Assembly: GCA_014169315.1 (NCBI GenBank)
Contig: AP022133.1
Location: forward strand, 1,860,001 to 1,924,000
Direction: 5' to 3'
From: Enterobacter cloacae
Lineage (GTDB): Bacteria > Pseudomonadota > Gammaproteobacteria > Enterobacterales > Enterobacteriaceae
Length of the DNA: 64,000 nucleotides
The first letter of the stretch is position 1. Every line of letters starts with the position of its first letter. Under the pieces are notes generated by a model, which saw only the letters and a program-made list of their open reading frames with translations, was not told the DNA's origin and ran no database searches. The position numbers and the translations under genes were made by a program. Below are positions 27,603 through 39,726 of the stretch, piece after piece.

Positions 27603-28241
27603 ATGAAAATTGCACTGATGATGGAAAACAGCCAGGCGGCTAAAAATGCCGGCATCCTTGCTGAGTTAAAAACGGTAGCCGATGAAAAAGGCTTCCCGGT
27701 TTATAACGTGGGGATGAGCGACGAGAACGATCACTCGCTTACCTATGTCCATCTGGGGATTATGGCGAGCATTTTGCTGAACGCTAAAGCGGTTGATTTT
27801 GTTGTGACGGGGTGTGGTACAGGCCAGGGCGCACTGATGTCTCTGAACATCCATCCCGGCGTTGTCTGTGGCTACTGCATTGATCCAGCTGACGCTTTCC
27901 TGTTCGCCCAGATTAACAACGGTAACGCGCTTTCCCTGCCGTTTGCAAAAGGGTTTGGCTGGGGAGCTGAACTGAATGTTCGTTTTATCTTCGAAAAAGC
28001 CTTCACTGGCCGTAAAGGTGAGGGCTATCCGCCAGAGCGCAAAGCACCACAGGTACGTAATGCTGCGATCCTGAACCAGGTGAAAGCGGCGGTGGTGAAA
28101 GACAACTATCTGGACACCCTGCGTGCAATTGATCCTGAGCTGGTGAAAACTGCCGTCTCCGGCTTGCGCTTCCAGCAATGTTTCTTTGAAAACAATCAGG
28201 ACAAAGAGATCAACGCGTTTGTGCGTGCAATTGTCGGTTAA
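27603..28241 (+). CDS. RpiB/LacA/LacB family sugar-phosphate isomerase
   Basis: 212 residues. The catalytic core of the family is present: VVTGCGTGQGALMSLN (about 60-75, Cys65 matching the proton-shuttling Cys of RpiB) and NNGNALSLP (about 104-112). The usual N-terminal Asp-His pair of RpiB is replaced by Glu-Asn (MMENSQAAKN), so the substrate probably differs from ribose 5-phosphate. The protein also has a C-terminal extension of about 60 residues. ATG 27603 follows GGGAGAG. A short hairpin (27568-27581) lies in its 5' UTR. The gene stands alone with a strong terminator. Confidence 0.82.
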   Translation: MKIALMMENSQAAKNAGILAELKTVADEKGFPVYNVGMSDENDHSLTYVHLGIMASILLNAKAVDFVVTGCGTGQGALMSLNIHPGVVCGYCIDPADAFLFAQINNGNALSLPFAKGFGWGAELNVRFIFEKAFTGRKGEGYPPERKAPQVRNAAILNQVKAAVVKDNYLDTLRAIDPELVKTAVSGLRFQQCFFENNQDKEINAFVRAIVG

Positions 28242-28272
28242 TCACGTGTCTGGCGGGGATGATGCTCTGACA

Positions 28273-28297
28273 AAAACCTGCACTGGCAGGTTTTTTT
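28273..28297 (+). terminator. Terminator of the RpiB-like gene
   Basis: AAAACCTGC, loop, GCAGG and seven T residues, 32 bp after the stop. Confidence 0.92.
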
Positions 28298-28375
28298 GTA
28301 CCCATCAGCGATGAGAAGGAGATGAAAGGGCGTGCGTTTTGCTACTATGGCGGCCTTTACATGAGGAGAAAGTCC

Positions 28376-28627
28376 ATGTCACAAAACCTGAGCGCCGATC
28401 AGGAACTGGTGTCTGACGTCGTTGCATGCCAGCTGGTTATCAAACAAATTCTTGATGTGTTAGATGTTATCGCACCCGTTGAAGTGCGCGAGAAAATGTC
28501 CACCCAACTGAAAAACATTGATTTCGCCAGTCATCCGGCGGCCGCCGACCCGGTTACGCTTCGCGCGATCCAGAAAGCCATCGCTCTGATTGAGCTGAGA
28601 TTCACTCCGCAGGGTGAGTCTCACTGA
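28376..28627 (+). CDS. yecJ: YecJ, DUF2766 family protein
   Basis: 83 residues, [34 protein letters not shown] to [10 protein letters not shown], nearly the same as E. coli YecJ. It is helical and soluble, with no known function. ATG 28376 has GGAGAAA before it; a frame from 28322 would add 18 residues that are not conserved. It is convergent with the Dcu transporter gene. Confidence 0.9.
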   Translation: MSQNLSADQELVSDVVACQLVIKQILDVLDVIAPVEVREKMSTQLKNIDFASHPAAADPVTLRAIQKAIALIELRFTPQGESH

Positions 28628-28701
28628 GACAGGCTGATACGTTGAACCTGGTTTTCTGAGACAACGTGAAAGGGCGACAGTCTCTGTCGCCCGGAGAAGG
28701 G

Positions 28702-30045
28702 TCAGAAGAAGGCTTGTACCAGCAGATAGCTGGCCGCACACGCGCAGCTCACGCCAATCAACCCTGGCAGAATAAAGCTGTGGTTGATGATAAATTTGCC
28801 GATACGGGTCGTACCTGAACGGTCAAACCCGATGCAGGCCAGGTCGCTTGGGTAGGTTGGCAGCACAAAGTATCCGTAAGACGCGGGGAAGAAGGCGATC
28901 AGCATTTTGGGTTCGATTCCCAGCATTAAGCCCATTGGCGCAACAGCGGTGAGCGCCGCCGCCTGGCTGTTCACCAGCTTAGAGACCAGGAAAAGCACAA
29001 TGGCATACGTCCACGGGTGACTTTTCACCACGCCTTCCAGCGCCATTTTTAGCTCGTCGAGGTGTGCCTGGAAAAACGTATCACTCATCCACGCGACGCC
29101 AAACACCGAGAAGATTGCGACCATCCCCGCTTTAAACACCGCTCCGTTAGAAATGGCAGAGGCTTTTACCTGGCAGGACATCAGCATAATGGCCCCGGCA
29201 ATGAGCATCATCATCTGTATGACAAGGTTCATCGACAGCGCTGTCATTTTGCCTTTCACCTCGAAGGCAGGGCGCAGCTCAGGCAGTGCCCCCAGGAGGA
29301 CAACAACGGCAATCCCGGCGAAGAAGATCCAGGTTGACCAGTAAGCTTGCTTAGGAAAACGCTGATTCATCAGCGTTTCAGCGCCACCGTAGATAAACTC
29401 GCGCTGTTTCGGATCTTTCAGCTTTTCCTGAAACTCCGGGTCATCCGCCAGATCTTTACCCCGGCGCAAACTCCACAATGCGGCAATAGCGACGCCAAAT
29501 AGCGAGGCAGGAACCGATACGGCGAGAATTTCGAGGATCCCCCACGCGTGGCCGATACCGTGTTGCGCACCCAGGATGGACACCAGTGACACGACGGCAA
29601 CCGAAACCGGGGAGGCAGTGATCGCCATTTGCGACGCTACCGACGCCACGGCCATTGGTCGTTCCGGGCGGATCCCTTTTTTCAGCGCGATATCCGCAAT
29701 AATGGGGAACATGGTGTACACCACGTGCCCGGTTCCGCACAGAAAGGTCAGCATCCAGGTGGTAAAGGGCGCGAGAAGGGTAATGTGTTGAGGATGTTTG
29801 CGCAGCAGACGTTCTGCAAATTGCATCATCACATTCAGACCACCAGCGGTCTGTAAGGTGGCCGCACAGCCAATGACGGCCAGGATGGTCAGCATCACGT
29901 CAACAGGTGGTTTGCCGGGTTGCAGGCCAAAAATAAAACTTAAAATAAACAGGCCGATACCGCTTATCAGCCCAAGCCCCATGCCGCCGAAACGCGTACC
30001 AACCAGCAGGCAGAGAATAATGACAATAAACTCAATGGTGATCAT
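28702..30045 (-). CDS. Anaerobic C4-dicarboxylate transporter, DcuA/DcuB family
   Basis: 447 residues, ten to twelve membrane segments. Strongly Dcu-like: LQPGKPPVDVMLTILAVIGCAATLQTAGGLNVMMQFAE (about 41-79), CGTGHVVYTMFPIIAD (about 103-118), SKLVNSQAAALTAVAP and LPTYPSDLACIGFDRSGTT near the end. Such proteins exchange fumarate, malate or aspartate for succinate during anaerobic growth. It resembles DcuB in length, but which paralogue it is cannot be told by eye. It is not at this place in E. coli K-12. RBS GAGGGAG precedes the ATG. No FNR site was fixed. Confidence 0.87.
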   Translation of the reverse strand: MITIEFIVIILCLLVGTRFGGMGLGLISGIGLFILSFIFGLQPGKPPVDVMLTILAVIGCAATLQTAGGLNVMMQFAERLLRKHPQHITLLAPFTTWMLTFLCGTGHVVYTMFPIIADIALKKGIRPERPMAVASVASQMAITASPVSVAVVSLVSILGAQHGIGHAWGILEILAVSVPASLFGVAIAALWSLRRGKDLADDPEFQEKLKDPKQREFIYGGAETLMNQRFPKQAYWSTWIFFAGIAVVVLLGALPELRPAFEVKGKMTALSMNLVIQMMMLIAGAIMLMSCQVKASAISNGAVFKAGMVAIFSVFGVAWMSDTFFQAHLDELKMALEGVVKSHPWTYAIVLFLVSKLVNSQAAALTAVAPMGLMLGIEPKMLIAFFPASYGYFVLPTYPSDLACIGFDRSGTTRIGKFIINHSFILPGLIGVSCACAASYLLVQAFF

Positions 30046-30217
30046 GATGCTCCCTCGTCAATAATTATGTAACTAAATAAATCATTACATGTTGTGAGGT
30101 TATTCATTGGGAGCAAGATCTGATTTGTTAAAAGTCAGCAAAAGCAGAGAGTTGGTAGTAAAAGCGGAGGGGGGATGTGGGGCTGCCTGCACCTGGGTAC
30201 AGGTACAGGCGGCAGAA

Positions 30218-30721
30218 TCAGTGATGCTGGTAATTAACGACGTTGAGCACGTGCTTGTCGGTTTGTTCAGGACATAATCCGGCGCGTTTTGCATTGCGGA
30301 TTTCGTTGGCCAGCGTTTTTAGCAGTACGCCATCCTGTTGTTGCTCTTTGTCCATATCACGCAGGAAATTGAGCGTGGTACTGTCTTTTTGCGCTTTGGC
30401 TTCATCGGTCAGTTTGCTGAGGGTTGCGCAGCGTTGTTCATACTCTTCCAGTGTTTTCTGGAACAGGTCTTCCAGACAAGAGTAATCATCGTTCATGACA
30501 TCCAGCGCTTTCACAATGGGATTTGCACCAGAATCTTTCATAAAATCAAACACGCGCATCATATGTGTGACATTGCTTTGTGCCTGGGTGCGGAAGAAGG
30601 TGGCGGTACCGGTGAGACTGTTCTCTGAGCACCATTCACTCAGGTACAAGTGCAAATTTGAGGCATAGAACTCAAGGTTCATCTGTGCATTGAGCTTTTG
30701 AATCATCGCTTGGGTAGCCAT
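30218..30721 (-). CDS. ftnB: Ferritin-like protein FtnB
   Basis: 167 residues of ferritin fold. Compared with FtnA the ferroxidase centre is altered: the EEMTHMQR motif is replaced by [11 protein letters not shown] (about 46-56), and the Glu-rich helix 4 is [13 protein letters not shown]. This is the known FtnB pattern; in Salmonella FtnB serves iron-sulphur repair and virulence rather than bulk storage. It has its own RBS and lies upstream of, and divergent from, araFGH. Confidence 0.93.
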   Translation of the reverse strand: MATQAMIQKLNAQMNLEFYASNLHLYLSEWCSENSLTGTATFFRTQAQSNVTHMMRVFDFMKDSGANPIVKALDVMNDDYSCLEDLFQKTLEEYEQRCATLSKLTDEAKAQKDSTTLNFLRDMDKEQQQDGVLLKTLANEIRNAKRAGLCPEQTDKHVLNVVNYQHH

Positions 30722-31342
30722 ACTAATATCCTTAATTTATGTGGGACGCAAAGTCAGCTGCTTAACCTGGCTCTTCAGGCTGGAAATACCTATCGCGCAT
30801 CACCATTACGCACGATAGCGGGTAACAGAATAGCGTTTTACTCTTTCTCCGGATGGTCTCGAATATTCACATCCTGTGTTCGATATCCACAAGCATACGC
30901 TGGTTATTCCTTTAAGAAAACTCCTGGTTTCGATAATTTTACGCTACATTACAAAATTTAATGAAGTTGAAGTTTTGCAATAAGGGAATGTGGGCGGATT
31001 TATTGTAATTTATTGAAATATATAATTTTATATATTTTATTTTTCGTTTTTATGGAAATGGTAGAGGTTCTCACTATTCACTGCATGATAATAAAAAATA
31101 AGTGCTGTTAATGTTATCAGATATATTCTTCGCTTTAAAAATTGCGCTAGATCATTTTTATTGACTACCCGACCAGGTCGCTCCTGCGCACGGTTATTTT
31201 TGTTTCAGATGAAAAAAAGGAACAAGGGTTTACATTATTTTTCCGGCTGAGGGGGGATGTGACGAAAGTTGCGGTGCCGTAACTACCAGGATTTGAGGAG
31301 CCAGAAGGCGTTACCACTATTCAGGGATTTCTTAGCTAATCT

Positions 31343-31359
31343 TATGGATGATTCTGCTC
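31343..31359 (-). promoter_or_regulatory. AraC half-site upstream of araF
   Basis: On the minus strand GAGC-N7-TCCATA, 9 of 10 positions of the AraC consensus TAGC-N7-TCCATA. It is in reverse orientation, which is how AraC sites lie at araFGH in E. coli. A second TATGGATGATT copy at 31462-31472 keeps only the TCCATA half. Confidence 0.6.
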
Positions 31360-31445
31360 AGTGTATTTTTATTTGTCTGACAATTACTGCCATTTTTATG
31401 TCATTTTTCGCTGAATTTATGTACGCAATTACTGTAATTCTGCGG

Positions 31446-31461
31446 TGTGATGGCGCTCTCT
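31446..31461. promoter_or_regulatory. CRP-like site upstream of araF
   Basis: TGTGA-N6-TCTCT, 8 of 10 conserved bases, 145 bp before the araF ATG and next to an AraC half-site. Confidence 0.5.
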
Positions 31462-31605
31462 TATGGATGATTAATTTCCCGCTAAAACTATCACCAGCAC
31501 TAACGCTTATGACGAGGTAAGCGCTAATGTCTTGTTTTAAGTCCGATTAAATAAGAAGTACGCACGTATTCCCTACAGAAAAGATTGCTAAAGCTGGAGT
31601 TTACC

Positions 31606-32595
31606 ATGCACAAATTTACTAAAGCGCTGGCGGCCATCGGTCTGGCTGCTGTTATGTCACAATCCGCTATCGCAGAAAATTTAAAACTCGGTTTTTTGGT
31701 CAAACAACCTGAAGAACCCTGGTTCCAGACCGAATGGAAATTCGCCGATAAAGCCGGGAAAGATTTAGGTTTTGATGTGATTAAAATCGCCGTGCCGGAT
31801 GGTGAAAAAACGCTGAACGCCATTGATAGCCTGGCAGCCAGCGGCGCGAAAGGGTTTGTTATCTGTACGCCAGATCCAAAACTGGGGTCAGCCATTGCAG
31901 CCAAAGCGCGTGGTTACGGCATGAAGGTCATTGCCGTTGACGATCAGTTCGTCAATGCCAAAGGCAAACCGATGGACACCGTACCACTGGTGATGATGGC
32001 GGCGACCAAAATCGGCGAACGTCAGGGCCAGGAACTCTATAAAGAGATGCAAAAACGCGGCTGGGATGTGAAAGAGACTGCCGTGATGGCCATTACTGCT
32101 GATGAGCTGGACACCGCGCGTCGCCGCACTTCCGGTTCAATGGCCGCACTGAAAGCAGCCGGTTTCCCGGAAAAACAGATCTATAAAGTTCCGACCAAAT
32201 CCAACGACATCCCGGGGGCTTTTGACGCGGCGAACTCCATGCTGGTGCAGCATCCAGAGGTGAAACACTGGCTGGTGGTCGGTATGAATGACAACACCGT
32301 GCTGGGCGGCGTGCGTGCAACGGAAGGTCAAGGCTTCAAAGCGCCTGATGTTATCGGGATCGGTATCAACGGCGTTGATGCCGTCAGCGAACTGTCTAAA
32401 GCACAGGCAACAGGTTTCTATGGCTCTCTGCTGCCAAGCCCGGACGTGCATGGCTATAAATCCAGCGAAATGCTCTACAACTGGGTGACCAAAGGAGCCG
32501 AACCGCCGAAATTTACCGAAGTGACCGACGTGGTGCTGATCACCCGCGATAACTTCAAAGAGGAGCTGGCGAAAAAAGGACTGGGCGGTAAGTAA
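31606..32595 (+). CDS. araF: L-arabinose ABC transporter, periplasmic binding protein AraF
   Basis: 329 residues. The signal peptide MHKFTKALAAIGLAAVMSQSAIA is followed by a mature type I sugar-binding protein starting ENLKLGFLVKQPEEPWFQTEWKFAD, essentially E. coli AraF. It binds L-arabinose (also galactose, fucose) in the periplasm. The residues lining the pocket (K10, E14, W16 type, R151, N205, D235) lie in unchanged stretches. ATG 31606 has GGAG upstream; a start seven codons earlier is not supported. First gene of araFGH. Confidence 0.97.
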   Translation: MHKFTKALAAIGLAAVMSQSAIAENLKLGFLVKQPEEPWFQTEWKFADKAGKDLGFDVIKIAVPDGEKTLNAIDSLAASGAKGFVICTPDPKLGSAIAAKARGYGMKVIAVDDQFVNAKGKPMDTVPLVMMAATKIGERQGQELYKEMQKRGWDVKETAVMAITADELDTARRRTSGSMAALKAAGFPEKQIYKVPTKSNDIPGAFDAANSMLVQHPEVKHWLVVGMNDNTVLGGVRATEGQGFKAPDVIGIGINGVDAVSELSKAQATGFYGSLLPSPDVHGYKSSEMLYNWVTKGAEPPKFTEVTDVVLITRDNFKEELAKKGLGGK

Positions 32596-32666
32596 TACGC
32601 TGTGATTGTGCCCCTCACTCACCGTGAGGGGCCTGACGTACACACTACAGGAATTACGGAGACGTT

Positions 32667-34181
32667 ATGCAACAGTCCTTACCGTATCTCTCTTTTCGCG
32701 GCATCGGGAAAACGTTCCCCGGTGTCAACGCGCTGACCGATATCAGTTTCGACTGCTATGCCGGCCAGGTTCACGCCCTGATGGGGGAGAACGGCGCGGG
32801 GAAATCCACGCTGTTGAAAATCCTCAGTGGCAACTACACGCCAACGACCGGAACGCTGGCCATTCGCGGCGAAGACGTCGCTTTTGCCGATACTACAGAG
32901 GCGCTAAACGCCGGGGTTGCCATTATCTATCAGGAGCTGCACCTGATCCCCGAGATGACCGTGGCGGAAAATATCTATTTAGGACAGCTCCCGCACAAAA
33001 GCGGCGTGGTTAATCGCTCGCTACTTAATTATGAAGCGGGGCTGCAGTTAAAACACCTTGGTCTGGATGTCGATCCCCAGACGCCTCTGAAATATCTCTC
33101 CATCGGCCAGTGGCAGATGGTCGAAATTGCCAAGGCGCTGGCACGTAATGCCAAGATCATTGCCTTCGACGAACCCACCAGTTCGCTTTCGGCGCGTGAA
33201 ATCGAAAATCTGTTCCGCGTGATCCGCGAGCTGCGTCAGGAAGGCCGTATTATTTTGTACGTTTCGCACCGTATGGAAGAAATCTTTGCCTTAAGCGATG
33301 CCATCACCGTGTTTAAGGATGGCCGCTATGTGCGCACCTTTACTGATATGCAACAGGTTAACCATGATCAGCTTGTTCAGGCGATGGTCGGACGTGAGCT
33401 GGGGGATATTTACCACTGGCAGCCACGTGAATATGGTCCTGAACGCCTGCGTCTGGATAACGTGAAAGCACCTGGCGTGCGGACACCGATTTCGTTATCG
33501 GTGCGCAGCGGTGAAATCGTCGGGCTGTTTGGTCTGGTGGGGGCGGGACGCAGTGAGCTGATGAAAGGCTTGTTTGGCGGCACACGTATTACGCAGGGGC
33601 AGGTCTCTATTGACGGACAACAGGTTGATATTCAGAAGCCTGCTCATGCCATTAACGCAGGCATGATGCTCTGCCCGGAAGACCGCAAAGCAGAGGGGAT
33701 CATTCCGGTGCACTCTGTGCGCGACAACATCAATATTTCTGCAAGGCGTAAATATATTCGGGCGGGATGTTTAATCAACGACAGCTGGGAATCGAGCAAT
33801 GCCGACCACCACATTCGTTCACTGAACATCAAAACGCCGGGTGCTGAGCAACTGATCATGAATCTTTCCGGTGGTAACCAGCAAAAGGCCATTTTAGGCC
33901 GCTGGTTGTCGGAAGACATGAAGGTCATTTTGCTCGATGAGCCGACGCGCGGTATCGATGTGGGGGCAAAACACGAGATTTATAACGTGATTTATGAACT
34001 GGCAAAACGCGGTGTGGCGGTGCTGTTCGCCTCCAGCGATCTGCCCGAGGTGCTTGGCGTTGCTGACCGTATCGTTGTGATGCGTGAAGGTGAAATTGCC
34101 GGTGAATTGCTGCATGAACAGGCGAATGAACAACAGGCGTTGAGTCTCGCCATGCCTAAAGTTAGCCAGGCTGTCGCCTGA
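32667..34181 (+). CDS. araG: L-arabinose ABC transporter ATP-binding protein AraG
   Basis: 504 residues, a duplicated ABC ATPase. The first domain has Walker [10 protein letters not shown] (about 39-47), a signature region with [16 protein letters not shown] and Walker [11 protein letters not shown]. The second domain has a degenerate Walker A (GLVGAGRSE), the signature [15 protein letters not shown] and Walker [13 protein letters not shown]. This asymmetry is normal for sugar ABC ATPases. It drives arabinose import through AraH. It starts 71 bp after araF, with GGAGAC upstream. Confidence 0.97.
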   Translation: MQQSLPYLSFRGIGKTFPGVNALTDISFDCYAGQVHALMGENGAGKSTLLKILSGNYTPTTGTLAIRGEDVAFADTTEALNAGVAIIYQELHLIPEMTVAENIYLGQLPHKSGVVNRSLLNYEAGLQLKHLGLDVDPQTPLKYLSIGQWQMVEIAKALARNAKIIAFDEPTSSLSAREIENLFRVIRELRQEGRIILYVSHRMEEIFALSDAITVFKDGRYVRTFTDMQQVNHDQLVQAMVGRELGDIYHWQPREYGPERLRLDNVKAPGVRTPISLSVRSGEIVGLFGLVGAGRSELMKGLFGGTRITQGQVSIDGQQVDIQKPAHAINAGMMLCPEDRKAEGIIPVHSVRDNINISARRKYIRAGCLINDSWESSNADHHIRSLNIKTPGAEQLIMNLSGGNQQKAILGRWLSEDMKVILLDEPTRGIDVGAKHEIYNVIYELAKRGVAVLFASSDLPEVLGVADRIVVMREGEIAGELLHEQANEQQALSLAMPKVSQAVA

Positions 34182-34192
34182 GTAAGGAGTTA

Positions 34193-35176
34193 ATGATGTC
34201 CTCTGTTACTACATCCGGAGTGCCGAAGTCGGCTTTCAGTTTTGGACGCATCTGGGATCAGTACGGCATGCTGGTAGTTTTTGCCGCACTGTTCCTCGCC
34301 TGCGCGATATTTGTACCTAATTTTGCCACCTTCATTAATATGAAAGGGCTGGGGCTGGCTATTTCCATGTCCGGCATGGTGGCCTGCGGGATGCTGTTCT
34401 GCCTGGCGTCCGGTGATTTCGACCTGTCCGTGGCCTCCGTGATTGCCTGTGCAGGCGTCACGACGGCGGTGGTGATCAACATGACCGAAAGCCTGTGGAT
34501 TGGCGTGCTGGCAGGTCTGCTGCTGGGTGTCATCAGTGGCCTGGTGAACGGTTTTGTGATTGCGCGTCTGAAGATTAACGCGCTGATCACGACACTCGCG
34601 ACCATGCAAATTGTGCGCGGTCTGGCCTATATCATCTCTGACGGTAAAGCCGTGGGGATTGAAGACGAGCGCTTCTTTACCCTGGGCTATGCCAACTGGC
34701 TGGGCTTGCCTGCGCCAATCTGGCTGACGGTGGCCTGCCTGATCCTGTTCGGTTTCCTGCTCAACCGTACTACCTTTGGCCGCAATACGCTGGCTATCGG
34801 CGGTAATGAAGAAGCGGCACGCCTGGCGGGTGTTCCGGTTGTGCGTACCAAAATCATTATCTTTGTGCTTTCCGGGCTGGTATCTGCTGCGGCGGGGATT
34901 ATTCTGGCTTCACGTATGACCAGCGGCCAGCCAATGACCTCCATCGGTTACGAGCTGATCGTGATTTCAGCCTGCGTACTGGGGGGCGTTTCCCTGAAAG
35001 GCGGCATCGGAAAAATCTCATATGTGGTGGCCGGGATCCTGATCCTGGGGACCGTTGAGAACGCCATGAACCTGCTGAATATCTCTCCGTTCTCGCAGTA
35101 TGTGGTTCGCGGTCTGATCCTGCTGGCAGCGGTGATTTTCGACCGTTACAAGCAAAAAGCGAAACGTACCGTATAA
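34193..35176 (+). CDS. araH: L-arabinose ABC transporter permease AraH
   Basis: 327 residues, eight to ten membrane segments of the monosaccharide permease family. The conserved GNEEAARLAGVPVVRTKI coupling loop (about 203-220) and SCVLGGVSLKGG-type region (ACVLGGVSLKGGIGKISYVV) are intact. It follows araG by 11 bp with RBS AAGGAG; ATG 34193 or 34196 may be used. It ends the operon, followed by a stable hairpin at 35228-35258. Confidence 0.96.
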   Translation: MMSSVTTSGVPKSAFSFGRIWDQYGMLVVFAALFLACAIFVPNFATFINMKGLGLAISMSGMVACGMLFCLASGDFDLSVASVIACAGVTTAVVINMTESLWIGVLAGLLLGVISGLVNGFVIARLKINALITTLATMQIVRGLAYIISDGKAVGIEDERFFTLGYANWLGLPAPIWLTVACLILFGFLLNRTTFGRNTLAIGGNEEAARLAGVPVVRTKIIIFVLSGLVSAAAGIILASRMTSGQPMTSIGYELIVISACVLGGVSLKGGIGKISYVVAGILILGTVENAMNLLNISPFSQYVVRGLILLAAVIFDRYKQKAKRTV

Positions 35177-35227
35177 CGCGATCCCTGTCTTTTTATTGCT
35201 CAACTTATAACCATAGTTGACTTCTCA

Positions 35228-35258
35228 ACCGCTCCGCCAGTTTTGCTGGCGGGGCGGT
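35228..35258. terminator. Hairpin after araH
   Basis: CCGCTCCGCCAG paired with CTGGCGGGGCGG (one mismatch), loop TTTTG. There is no T run, so it is a transcript-end stabiliser or a weak terminator. Confidence 0.5.
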
Positions 35259-35310
35259 GGTCAAATGGCGAGCAACGTCACACTGTCTATACTTACATGG
35301 CGATGATTGA

Positions 35311-37552
<2,242 letters not shown>

Positions 37553-37561
37553 TATTCCTCC

Positions 37562-37580
37562 TGGGGGTTAATGGCCCCCA
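37562..37580. terminator. Hairpin between convergent otsA and uspC
   Basis: TGGGGG, 7-nt loop, CCCCCA, 10 bp after otsA stop. There is no clear T run, so termination is uncertain. Confidence 0.45.
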
Positions 37581-37996
37581 AGAGGCACTAACAAAACATC
37601 AACCTGGCTTGAGGCAACAATCGATTTTGCCGCACAGGCTGCGCGAGAAAAAAAACTGTGGTTATGATTACCGCAAATAACCAAATCAATATTCTGCTTA
37701 CGGCACATGCTAAGAATATGTTCGTTTAATTCCCCTGTTGCAATGACAGTCTGGTGAACAGGGTATTGAGCCTTTTCGACCAGCTCCAGCAGAAATTGCT
37801 GCGTTTCCTCCTGAAGAACGTCACGAATATCTTCAAGCATGGGCGCTGCCAGTTGATTATACATTTCAGGTTCTGCTGCAAGGGTGATCAGGCTGATACG
37901 GGCATTGTTCGGTCTGGCGATGGAGACAGCACGGGCGACAAGCTGGTGGCTTTCCGGTGAAACAGCAACAGAAACAAGAAGATGAGTGTAACCCAT
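37568..37996 (-). CDS. uspC: Universal stress protein UspC
   Basis: 142 residues, UspA family. MGYTHLLVSVAVSPESHQLVARAVSIARPNN opens the nucleotide-binding-like fold, and the C-terminal GNHNHSFFSRAACAAKSIVASSQVDVLLVPLGGH matches UspC. In E. coli it is a soluble stress protein tied to motility and osmotic signalling through KdpD. ATG 37996 is chosen for AAGGAG seven nt upstream; a longer frame begins at 38023. It is divergent from flhDC, convergent with otsA. Confidence 0.93.
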   Translation of the reverse strand: MGYTHLLVSVAVSPESHQLVARAVSIARPNNARISLITLAAEPEMYNQLAAPMLEDIRDVLQEETQQFLLELVEKAQYPVHQTVIATGELNEHILSMCRKQNIDLVICGNHNHSFFSRAACAAKSIVASSQVDVLLVPLGGH

Positions 37997-38794
37997 CGCA
38001 TACTCCTTAGACGTCTGAAACACGGTGTTTTAGCCAGCTTTACCGCGAATCTCCCGCTTCTGCAAGAGGTGAATACGACATTAGTGTGAAGCTTATCATA
38101 ATTATTCATTAATTATTCTTATAAGAAGAATAATTGAAAACGAAGTCTCGATGAAAAAAATTAACAACTTAACGTAAATCACACAAATTTCTGTTTGCAG
38201 CATGAAATCGTTGTGGCGGGGGATAAACACAATTCGAATGATTAGGGTGCGAAATTGTTACCTTGCGCACCGATTATAACTATATGTTTTTTATGAATAA
38301 TAAAAATCACCCTCCGGGTGTGGTATGACCTGTTCAGGTGGCGTAGTCAATAATGCGCAATAAAGCAATTGGTGCTACCCCGCCAGACCATGCTTTTGCA
38401 TGAGTATTCGTCTTCTAAGAATACAAAATAGCATTTTTTGTTTAAAAAACGACCAAATTACAAGTCACGCTGATGGATTTATGGGTAATATTCACTTAAA
38501 TTGTGTGATGTGGATCACATTTTTTTTAAATTTGGGAGTGGCTGCATTGTATGTGGCAAAACTGACGAGTAGAGTTTGCGTCGAATTAGGAAAAATCTTA
38601 GTTATTTGTAAGAAATGATAAAGCGTGTAAGGGCACATTTTTGTGTACCTGTTGCGCGTTTTGCTGCATACAAACCTTAATTCAACTATGCATTTGGCCT
38701 TTTCTTTTTTTTTATACCGGGTGTTTTCCCGGCGACATCACGGGGTGCGGTCTTTCCGCATAAAAATAATAGTTGGTTATTCGGGATGGGAAAA
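37997..38794. other. flhDC control region
   Basis: 798 bp, AT-rich, no coding sequence supported. A 72-codon frame at 38400-38618 overlaps the CRP site and has no RBS. Long 5' regions are normal for flhDC, which in E. coli takes inputs from CRP, H-NS, OmpR, RcsB, LrhA and others. I can only point to CRP with confidence. No IS element, a common cause of hypermotility in K-12, is inserted here. Confidence 0.7.
38504..38519. promoter_or_regulatory. CRP site upstream of flhDC
   Basis: TGTGATGTGGATCACA, all ten conserved half-site bases present (TGTGA-N6-TCACA). It is 291 bp before the flhD ATG, in agreement with cAMP-CRP activation of flhDC in E. coli. Confidence 0.88.
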
Positions 38795-39145
38795 ATGCAT
38801 ACATCCGAGTTGCTAAAACATATCTATGACATCAATTTGTCATATTTACTGCTTGCACAGCGTTTGATTAGTCAGGACAAGGCGTCCGCGATGTTTCGTC
38901 TTGGCATTAACGAAGAAATGGCCACCATGCTGGGCGGATTAACGCTCCCGCAAATGGTAAAGCTGGCCGAAACGAATCAACTTGTTTGTCAGTTCCGCTT
39001 TGATAATCCGCAGACCATCACACGTCTGACACAGGAATCCCGTGTTGACGATCTTCAGCAGATCCATACCGGTATTCTTCTTTCCACTCGCTTGCTCAAC
39101 GAAATCAGCCAGCCTGATGACGTAGCCCGTAAGAAAAGAGCTTAA
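38795..39145 (+). CDS. flhD: Flagellar master regulator subunit FlhD
   Basis: 116 residues, [29 protein letters not shown] onward. With FlhC it forms the FlhD4C2 complex that activates class II flagellar promoters. It is mostly helical; Cys at position 65-66 of E. coli FlhD (VCQFRFD here) is conserved. ATG 38795 follows the first ATG (38786) by three codons; both are possible, and the shorter form is the one usually described. It is followed by flhC after 2 bp. No other flhD is in the window. Confidence 0.95.
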   Translation: MHTSELLKHIYDINLSYLLLAQRLISQDKASAMFRLGINEEMATMLGGLTLPQMVKLAETNQLVCQFRFDNPQTITRLTQESRVDDLQQIHTGILLSTRLLNEISQPDDVARKKRA

Positions 39146-39147
39146 AA

Positions 39148-39726
39148 ATGAGCGAAAAAAGCATTGTTCAGGAAGCGCGTGACATACAGCTGGCAATGGA
39201 ACTGATTACGCTGGGTGCTCGTTTGCAAATGCTGGAAAGCGAAACTCAGCTGAGCCGTGGTCGTCTCATCAAACTGTATAAAGAGTTACGCGGTAGCCCT
39301 CCGCCAAAAGGGATGCTGCCGTTTTCAACAGACTGGTTTATGACCTGGGAACAGAACATCCATGCATCCATGTTCTGTAACGCCTGGCAGTACCTGCTAA
39401 AAACCGGTTTGTGCAGCGGCGTTGATGCCGTGATCAAAGCGTATAAACTCTACCTTGAGCAATGCCCACAGCAGGAAGATGGCCCCCTGCTGGCGCTGAC
39501 CCGCGCATGGACGCTGGTGCGTTTTGTTGAAAGTGGAATGCTTGAACTGTCGCGCTGTAATTGCTGCGATGGCAATTTTATTACCCATGCTCATCAGCCT
39601 GCTGGCAGCTTCGCCTGTAGTTTATGCCAGCCTCCATCCCGTGCAGTAAAAAGACGTAAACTTTCCCGGGATGCTGCCGATATTATTCCACAACTGCTGG
39701 ATGAACAGATCGAACAGGCTGTTTAA
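39148..39726 (+). CDS. flhC: Flagellar master regulator subunit FlhC
   Basis: 192 residues, nearly the same as in E. coli. FlhC gives DNA specificity to the FlhDC complex. The four zinc-binding Cys sit in [24 protein letters not shown] (about 137-161). It is translated right after flhD. Its last 70 bp overlap a sigma-28 promoter (39657-39683) that must serve motA and probably a small RNA, so the codons here carry two functions. Confidence 0.96.
   Translation: MSEKSIVQEARDIQLAMELITLGARLQMLESETQLSRGRLIKLYKELRGSPPPKGMLPFSTDWFMTWEQNIHASMFCNAWQYLLKTGLCSGVDAVIKAYKLYLEQCPQQEDGPLLALTRAWTLVRFVESGMLELSRCNCCDGNFITHAHQPAGSFACSLCQPPSRAVKRRKLSRDAADIIPQLLDEQIEQAV
39657..39683 (+). promoter_or_regulatory. 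Sigma-28 promoter inside flhC, for motA operon and MotR-like sRNA
   Basis: TAAA (39657-39660, extended TAAACTTT), exactly 15 nt, then GCCGATAT (39676-39683), 7 of 8 bases of consensus. No other sigma-28 box occurs between flhC and motA. E. coli is known to carry the motA/MotR promoter in the same place. Confidence 0.8.

Larger units (their letters stand above)
30722..31605. other. Long intergenic region ftnB-araF
   Basis: 884 bp, AT-rich. An 83-codon open frame at 31269-31520 has no RBS, an unlike composition and overlaps regulatory sites, so I leave it out. The right 300 bp carry AraC and CRP-like sites for araFGH. The left part should hold the ftnB promoter. Nothing else was recognised in 30750-31300. 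Confidence 0.55.

Noticed and set aside
31269..31520. 83-codon open frame upstream of araF
   Set aside because: No RBS, no similarity known to me, and it overlaps the AraC and CRP-like sites.
38400..38618. 72-codon open frame upstream of flhD
   Set aside because: It covers the CRP site of flhDC, is in AT-rich control DNA and has no RBS.
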